DNA of 47,512 nucleotides from an uncultured Pseudomonadota bacterium. GTDB lineage: Bacteria > Pseudomonadota > Gammaproteobacteria > Burkholderiales > Thiobacillaceae. The notes under the pieces are model-generated. The model did no database searches and had not been told where the DNA came from. It worked only from the letters and a program-made list of their open reading frames with translations. Both the position numbers and the translations under genes were made by a program. Shown here in pieces: positions 42,604 through 47,512 of the stretch; positions within the stretch are counted from its first letter, which is position 1, and each line of letters opens with the position of its first letter. Where the stretch lies: contig CAILNT010000024.1 of the NCBI GenBank assembly GCA_903835655.1, positions 1 through 47,512 of the forward strand, written 5' to 3'.

Positions 42604-45489
42604 TCAGGCGTACGCACGTCGCTCTCCTTCGCCATACAGATTGCTCACACAGCGTCCGCACAGGCCAGGATGTTCGGCCACGGCCCCCACGTCTTCGCAG
42701 TAATGCCAGCAGCGCTCGCATTTGGCATCCGCACTCGGTCTGACTTCGATGCGGTCCGTATCGGCCTCGACCAGCACGGCCTTCGAGACGATCAGGACGA
42801 ATCGCAGTTCGTCGCCGAGGGGCGCGTAGATTGCATGCGTTTTTGGGGCAGCGAACAGGGTGACTTCGGCTTGCAAGGAAGACCCAATATTGCCCGCGGC
42901 GCGCAAACTTTCCAGTTCCTTCTGGATGGCGGACCGGCCGGCGCGAATCTCGGTCCAGCGGGCGAGCAGTGTGTCTTCGTCGGCCTGAAGTGGCAACTCG
43001 TGCCAGCGGCTCAAGAACACGCTTTCCGACTTGCATTGCAGCGCCCAGATTTCCTCGGCGGTGGCGGAAAGAATGGGGGCGAGCAGGCGGGTGAGCGTGT
43101 GCAGGATGTGCCACAGTGCCGTCTGCGCCGCGCGCCGACCTTGGGCGTTGGCCCCGCTGGTGTAGAGGCGGTCCTTCAGCACGTCCAGGTAGAAAGCGCC
43201 CAGGTCTTCCGAGCAGAAGGCGTGCAGGCGCTGCACCGCAGTGTGGAAGCTGTAGTCGCGGTAGTCGGCCAGCACGGCCTCCTGCATGCGCCGGGTCAGA
43301 GCCAGTGCGTAGTGGTCGATTTCCAGCAGATCGCTCAGCGCCACCTCGTCCGTGGCCATCTCGAAGTCGGCGGTGTTGGCGAGCAGGAAACGCAGCGTGT
43401 TGCGGATGCGGCGGTAGCCGTCCACCGACCGCTTCAGGATCTCGTCGGAAATGCTCAGCTCGCCGGAATAATCGGTGCTGGCCACCCATAGGCGCAGGAT
43501 GTCGGCACCATAGGTATCCATGACCTTCTGCGGCGCGATCACATTGCCCTTGGACTTGGACATCTTGTGGCCCTTGGCGTCCACCACGAAGCCATGGGTC
43601 AACAATGCCCGGTAGGGGGCATGGCCATCGCTGGCGCAGCCGGTGAGCAGGGACGACTGGAACCAGCCGCGATGCTGGTCGGAGCCTTCCAGGTAGAGAT
43701 CGGCTGGATGTTCCAGGCCTTCCCGTTCCTTGAGCAAACAGGCGTGGGTGACCCCGGAATCGAACCAGACGTCCAGGGTGTCTCTGGATTTCACATACTC
43801 TTCCGCCTCGACACCCAGGAGTTCCAGGGGGTCCAGGTCGAACCAGGCTTCGATGCCGCGTTGCTCCACCCGCAGCGCTACGGTTTCCAGCAATTCCCGG
43901 CTGCGCGGGTGTAGCGCTCCAGTGGTCTTGTGCGTGAAGAAGACGATAGGCACGCCCCAGTTGCGTTGCCGCGAGATGCACCAGTCCGGGCGGCCCTTCA
44001 TCATCGCCGTGAGGCGCTCGCGCCCCCAGGCGGGGAAAAACTCGGTTTCCTCCACCGCTCGCATGGCGAGGTCGCGCAGGGTGAAATCCCCTCCCACTCC
44101 CCTTTGGGAAAGGGGAGAATCCGACGCGACTGCGAGGTTTTCCCGACTTTGGGAAAGGGGGGGGGCGGACGCGACGGCGAGGTATTCCCCCCTTTGGAAA
44201 AGGGGGGGCAGGGGGGATTGGGTGTTCATCCCGATGAACCACTGCCGTGTGGCGCGGAAGATGATCGGCGTCTTGTGCCGCCAGCAGTGCGGGTAACTGT
44301 GTTTGAGATTGCCGCGGGCGAGCAGGTGGCCCATTTCGCTGAGAGTCGCCAGCACCTTCTTGTTGCCATCCCACACGGAGAGGCCGCCGACGATGGGTGT
44401 TTCCATATAGAACTTGCCGTCGTCGCCGACCGGGTTGGCGACTTCCAGTCCGTATTTCAGGCCGGCGATATAGTCGTCCTGGCCATGTCCCGGGGCGATG
44501 TGGACCAGGCCCACACCCGCATCCAGGGTGACGAAATCGGCCAGGATCAGCGGCACCTGGCGGTCGGAGAAGGGGTGCTGCAATTGCAGGCCTTCGAGTG
44601 CCACGCCCTTGACTTGGGCGACGGTTTCCACAGCCTCGAACTCGTAACGCCGGATTGCGTCTTCAGCCAGATCGCGGGCCAGGATCAGGAGGCCCTTGGG
44701 GGTGCGAACCAGGTCATAGATGAATTCCGGGTGCGCCGCCACCGCGCGGTTGGCGGGAAGCGTCCAGGGCGTTGTGGTCCAGATCACGGCGTAGGCCGGT
44801 GTGTCGATATGGGCTACGCCGATGCGCCGGGCGAGGTCATCGAGATCCGCGACCGGGAAGGCTACGTCGATGCTGGGCGACACCTTGTCCTCATACTCTA
44901 CTTCCGCTTCCGCGAGGGCCGAGCCGCAATCCACGCACCAGTGCACCGGTTTGGCGCCCAGATACAAATGGCCGTTGCCCTGGATGATCCCGAGTTGGCG
45001 AATGATGTCCGCCTCGAACTGGAAATCCATAGTCCGGTAGGGGTGTTCCCAGTCGCCCAGGACGCCTAAGCGGATGAAATCGGCCTTCTGCCGCTCCACC
45101 TGGCTGGCGGCGTATTCACGGCAAAGTTCGCGGAACTTGGCCGGCGCCATGGCCTTGCCGTGCGCCTTTTCCACCACCAGTTCGATCGGCAGGCCGTGAC
45201 AATCCCAACCTGGCACATAGGGCGCGTCGAAACCATCCAGGGTTTTGGACTTGACGATGATGTCCTTGAGGATCTTGTTCACCGCGTGGCCGATGTGGAT
45301 GTCGCCGTTGGCGTAGGGTGGGCCGTCGTGGAGGATGAATTTCGGCAGCCCGGCGCAGGCGGCTCGAATCTTCTCGTAGAGCTTGTTCTCCTGCCATCGC
45401 TTGATCCAGCCCGGCTCCCGCTTCGCGAGGTCGCCGCGCATGGGGAAGGGGGTGTCGGGCAGATTCAGAGTGTCTTTGTAGTCGGGCAT
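42604..45489 (-). CDS. ileS: Isoleucyl-tRNA synthetase with in-frame repeat insertion
   Basis: 961 residues, bacterial type. Signature HIGH as [16 protein letters not shown] as [10 protein letters not shown], editing domain with [16 protein letters not shown], and a C-terminal zinc finger CERCWHYC...[13 protein letters not shown]. Between FIGMNTQ and TLRDLAM (about residues 423-466) there is an extra stretch of about 43 residues made of LAVAS...PLSQ repeats that other IleRS proteins lack. It keeps the frame and lies near the start of the second half of the Rossmann fold, so the enzyme must tolerate it. The region before the ATG is A/T-rich with no good Shine-Dalgarno site. Confidence 0.96.
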   Translation of the reverse strand: MPDYKDTLNLPDTPFPMRGDLAKREPGWIKRWQENKLYEKIRAACAGLPKFILHDGPPYANGDIHIGHAVNKILKDIIVKSKTLDGFDAPYVPGWDCHGLPIELVVEKAHGKAMAPAKFRELCREYAASQVERQKADFIRLGVLGDWEHPYRTMDFQFEADIIRQLGIIQGNGHLYLGAKPVHWCVDCGSALAEAEVEYEDKVSPSIDVAFPVADLDDLARRIGVAHIDTPAYAVIWTTTPWTLPANRAVAAHPEFIYDLVRTPKGLLILARDLAEDAIRRYEFEAVETVAQVKGVALEGLQLQHPFSDRQVPLILADFVTLDAGVGLVHIAPGHGQDDYIAGLKYGLEVANPVGDDGKFYMETPIVGGLSVWDGNKKVLATLSEMGHLLARGNLKHSYPHCWRHKTPIIFRATRQWFIGMNTQSPLPPLFQRGEYLAVASAPPLSQSRENLAVASDSPLSQRGVGGDFTLRDLAMRAVEETEFFPAWGRERLTAMMKGRPDWCISRQRNWGVPIVFFTHKTTGALHPRSRELLETVALRVEQRGIEAWFDLDPLELLGVEAEEYVKSRDTLDVWFDSGVTHACLLKEREGLEHPADLYLEGSDQHRGWFQSSLLTGCASDGHAPYRALLTHGFVVDAKGHKMSKSKGNVIAPQKVMDTYGADILRLWVASTDYSGELSISDEILKRSVDGYRRIRNTLRFLLANTADFEMATDEVALSDLLEIDHYALALTRRMQEAVLADYRDYSFHTAVQRLHAFCSEDLGAFYLDVLKDRLYTSGANAQGRRAAQTALWHILHTLTRLLAPILSATAEEIWALQCKSESVFLSRWHELPLQADEDTLLARWTEIRAGRSAIQKELESLRAAGNIGSSLQAEVTLFAAPKTHAIYAPLGDELRFVLIVSKAVLVEADTDRIEVRPSADAKCERCWHYCEDVGAVAEHPGLCGRCVSNLYGEGERRAYA
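44092..44222 (-). repeat. Three-unit 45-bp tandem repeat inserted in ileS
   Basis: The palindromic core CTTTGGGAAAGGGG lies at 44102-44115 and 44147-44160, and a variant CTTTGGAAAAGGGG at 44192-44205, exactly 45 bp apart each time. Between cores is GACGCGAC(T/G)GCGAGG (44123-44137, 44168-44182). 45 bp equals 15 codons, so every copy number keeps the frame. Confidence 0.9.
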
Positions 45490-45544
45490 TTTTTTTATTT
45501 GGTTTGGTCAGGATTGCGGCGGGAGCGTAGGGAAAGGAGGTTTC

Positions 45545-45561
45545 GCCGGGCGCCGCCCGGC
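45545..45561. other. GC hairpin between ribF and ileS
   Basis: GCCGGGC-GCC-GCCCGGC, a perfect 7-bp stem in the 97-nt gap before ileS. No T-tract follows on the minus strand, so it is not a normal terminator; it might weaken read-through or stabilise RNA. Confidence 0.35.
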
Positions 45562-45586
45562 AACCCCCAATCCCACCTCTTCCCGA

Positions 45587-46507
45587 TCAAGCACTCAACA
45601 ACTCCCGTGCCTGGGCGGCGTCCCGATCAATCTGGGCGATGAGGCTATCGAGGTCCGGGAATTTCGCTTCTTCGCGCAGCTTGTGCAGGAATTCCACGCG
45701 CAGATGTTGCCGGTAGATGTCGCGAGCGAAATTGAACAGATGCACCTCCAGAGTCGGGCGGCCGTTGGTGTGTACGGTGGGGCGGGTGCCCAGGCTGGCT
45801 ACGCCGGGCCAGTCGGGGTGTTCCAGGCCCTGGACACGCACTGCGAAGATGCCCTTCAGCGGCGGCTTGTTGTGCTTCAGTTGGATGTTGGCGGTAGGGT
45901 AGCCGATCTTGCGGCCCAACTGGTCGCCGCCGACGACACGGCCGGAGATCGAATAGGGTCTGCCCAGCAGTTGCGCGGCCATGGCCATGTCACCCGAGCT
46001 CAACGCTTCGCGCACGATGGTGCTGGAAGCACGCTGACCGACGGCTTCCACGGTTTGCAAGGATTCGGCCTGGAAGCCGAACTCGCCACCCATGCGTTCG
46101 AGCAGAGGGAAGTCACCCGCCCGCCTGGCACCGAAGCGGAAGTCGTCGCCCACCAGCACATAGCGCGCCTTGAGGCCTTCCACCAGGATGCGGCGCACGA
46201 AATCCTCGGCGGAAAGCGCAGCGAAATCCCGGGTGAAGCGGCAGATATGGACATGTGCCATGCCCAGGCCGCGCAAGATTTCCAGTTTCTCGCGCAAGCT
46301 GGTCAGGCGACCGGGAGCGGATTGCGGCGCGAAGATTTCTCGTGGATGCGGCTCGAAGGTCAGCACGGTGGGGGCCGCGCCCACCGAGGTCGCGCGCGCG
46401 GTCAGGCGCGCCAGCATGGCCTGATGGCCGAGATGGATGCCGTCGAAGTTGCCGATGGTGACGGCGTTGGGACGGGTGGCATGAGGCCAGCCGTGGGTCA
46501 TCAACAT
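45587..46507 (-). CDS. ribF: Bifunctional riboflavin kinase/FMN adenylyltransferase
   Basis: 306 residues from ATG 46507 (a second ATG at 46501). The N-terminal FAD synthetase domain has AVTIGNFDGIHLGHQAML, VLTFEPHPREIF and VGDDFRFGARRAGD with SSTIVREAL; the C-terminal flavokinase domain has GRKIGYPTANI, KGIFAVRV and LEVHLFNF. Makes FMN then FAD. First gene of the ribF-ileS-lspA-fkpB-ispH series. Just upstream, TTGCGA (46548-46553) and TTTATAG resemble a weak sigma-70 promoter. Confidence 0.96.
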   Translation of the reverse strand: MLMTHGWPHATRPNAVTIGNFDGIHLGHQAMLARLTARATSVGAAPTVLTFEPHPREIFAPQSAPGRLTSLREKLEILRGLGMAHVHICRFTRDFAALSAEDFVRRILVEGLKARYVLVGDDFRFGARRAGDFPLLERMGGEFGFQAESLQTVEAVGQRASSTIVREALSSGDMAMAAQLLGRPYSISGRVVGGDQLGRKIGYPTANIQLKHNKPPLKGIFAVRVQGLEHPDWPGVASLGTRPTVHTNGRPTLEVHLFNFARDIYRQHLRVEFLHKLREEAKFPDLDSLIAQIDRDAAQARELLSA

Positions 46508-46688
46508 GGCATGGAATGGGTGGCTATAAAGTGCGAATCTTAGCGACTCGCAAGGGGTGGAGTCTATGCGGGCGCTCGCTGGTTCTCCGTCCATGGGCGA
46601 CGTGGATGGTTGAGGACCAGGTTGCCGCTAACTTCCGCATCTCGTCGATGGCGGCGCCCGTGTCCGAACACCGGTGTATCACGTTCAT

Positions 46689-46919
46689 TCACTCGTTCCT
46701 TGTACCACGCGTCCGCATGTCGAGATACAGCGATTCCACGCGTTCCCGCGCCCATGGAGTGCGACGCAGGAACTTGAGGCTGGAGGATATGCTGGGATCT
46801 TGGGTGAAGCAGCGGATGTCGATGCGTTGCCCCAGTTCAGGCCAGCCGTAACGAGCCACCAACTCGTTCAAGAGTTGTTCCAGGGTGATGCCGTGGAGAG
46901 GATTGTTGGGCTGTGTCAT
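46689..46919 (-). CDS. VF530-family small protein
   Basis: 76 residues from ATG 46919. [56 protein letters not shown] are the hallmarks of the VF530/DUF2132 family, thought to bind DNA; the cellular role is unknown. A longer start at 46961 would overlap the upstream gene as ATGA and allow translational coupling. Confidence 0.88.
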   Translation of the reverse strand: MTQPNNPLHGITLEQLLNELVARYGWPELGQRIDIRCFTQDPSISSSLKFLRRTPWARERVESLYLDMRTRGTRNE

Positions 46920-46957
46920 CGTCCCGGATCGGTATGAATCGGATGGCATGGGCGCCA

Positions 46958-47296
46958 TCACACCTTCTTCACGAATTCCGATTTCAACTGCATGGCACCG
47001 ATGCCGTCGATCTTGCAGTCGATATCATGGTCGCCCACCACCAGGCGAATGTTTTTCACCTTGGTGCCCACTTTGACCACCAGGGACGAACCCTTGACCT
47101 TCAGGTCCTTGATTACCGTGACGCTGTCGCCGTCCGCCAGCACGTTGCCGTTGGCATCGCAGACTACGCGTTTGTCGTCCGTGCTTTCCGCCGCCGCCTG
47201 GGGCCACTCGTGGGCGCATTCCGGGCAGACGAACAGAGCGCCATCTTCGTAGGTGAATTCCGAATGGCAGATCGGGCAGGGGGGCAGGGTGCTCAT
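46958..47296 (-). CDS. yjdM: YjdM/PhnA zinc-ribbon protein
   Basis: 112 residues. N-terminal zinc ribbon with [21 protein letters not shown], followed by the PhnA domain ([60 protein letters not shown]). Despite its historical name, a role in phosphonate use is not established. AGGAAT precedes the ATG. It may be coupled to the VF530 gene downstream. Confidence 0.93.
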   Translation of the reverse strand: MSTLPPCPICHSEFTYEDGALFVCPECAHEWPQAAAESTDDKRVVCDANGNVLADGDSVTVIKDLKVKGSSLVVKVGTKVKNIRLVVGDHDIDCKIDGIGAMQLKSEFVKKV

Positions 47297-47388
47297 GGGT
47301 AGATTCCTGATACGGACGAAACGGGGCCGGAGAGAACTGGGCCGGAAACGAAAAAGGCCACTGGTTAAGGTATTCCATTACACACAAC

Positions 47389-47512
47389 TCATAGCGCATG
47401 AGCCTCGCGAGCGAATCTGATCCCTGCGGCGAAATCCATGACGCGCTGGAGGCCGAGCCAAATGGTCTTCACGCCCGGCTCGCCATCGCCCTTGCGCGCC
47501 AGGAAGCTGCCG
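47389..47512 (-). mobile_element. IS4-family transposase, C-terminal fragment cut by the window edge
   Basis: The minus strand reads in frame GSFLARKGDGEPGVKTIWLG then LQRVMDFAAGIRFAREAHAL and stop (TGA at 47389-47391). This is the C-terminus of Tn5/IS4-type transposases. The rest lies beyond the right edge, so completeness is unknown. The 92 bp between it and yjdM should hold the element's end, where TACACACAAC is a possible terminal-repeat trace. Confidence 0.8.

Noticed and set aside
44092-44222. Possible CRISPR array
   Set aside because: Repeats are directly tandem at 45 bp with conserved spacers and lie in frame inside ileS; no cas genes are present.
42599-44374. 591-residue minus-strand open frame
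   Set aside because: Out-of-frame reading within ileS; Arg/Pro-rich without motifs.
45545-45561. Hairpin before ileS as a rho-independent terminator
   Set aside because: No T-run follows on the transcribed strand, so only a generic hairpin is recorded.

Overview
GC-rich chromosomal segment that looks like a betaproteobacterium. The reasons are the order ribF-ileS-lspA-fkpB-ispH, the block ntrC-ntrB-DUF4124 gene-glnA, the pair aroE-mtgA, and a type I-beta glutamine synthetase behind a sigma-54/NtrC promoter. This is inference from gene order and protein families; there is no rRNA in the window. I saw no tRNA, rRNA or CRISPR.

Left part, about 1-18000: an envelope glycan/lipid accessory locus, almost all on the minus strand. 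From right to left it holds an OmpA-like protein with a repeat-rich linker, two small undescribed ORFs, an FGGY sugar/polyol kinase, a CDP-alcohol phosphotransferase, a GT4 glycosyltransferase and a second CDP-alcohol phosphotransferase. A Stealth-type sugar-1-phosphate transferase follows on the plus strand. Next come a fusion of a LicC/PntC-like cytidylyltransferase with a CobD/HisC-like PLP enzyme, an acyl carrier protein, a ketosynthase without a canonical start codon, a frameshifted DUF4833 gene, three glycosyltransferase genes (two of them multidomain) and a cyclic-peptide-type ABC exporter. My reading is that the locus makes a CDP-activated amino-alcohol or polyol and builds an exported phosphodiester-decorated glycan or glycolipid. 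This is the best candidate here for an undescribed system.

Middle, about 18100-29720, plus strand: a divergent folE with a small membrane methyltransferase; cytochrome b561 with two YceI proteins; then a four-gene type I secretion operon. That operon encodes an outer-membrane lipoprotein fused to SPOR-like regions, a HlyB-type ABC exporter with a degenerate C39 domain, a HlyD adaptor and an 851-residue Sel1-repeat protein. No RTX substrate is present in the window.

Right part, about 29720-47512: mostly housekeeping. It holds an AEC carrier, ntrCB, a DUF4124 protein, a chemoreceptor, glnA with terminator, sigma-54 promoter and NtrC box, then aroE-mtgA. A minus-strand run follows: ribF, ileS, lspA, fkpB, ispH and a CorA-like transporter. 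Near the right edge are a VF530-type protein, a YjdM/PhnA zinc-ribbon protein and the end of an IS4-family transposase. Two housekeeping genes carry in-frame insertions: ileS has a three-unit 45-bp repeat and ntrB has a segment bounded by inverted repeats. A palindrome-rich repeat fills the gap upstream of ntrB.
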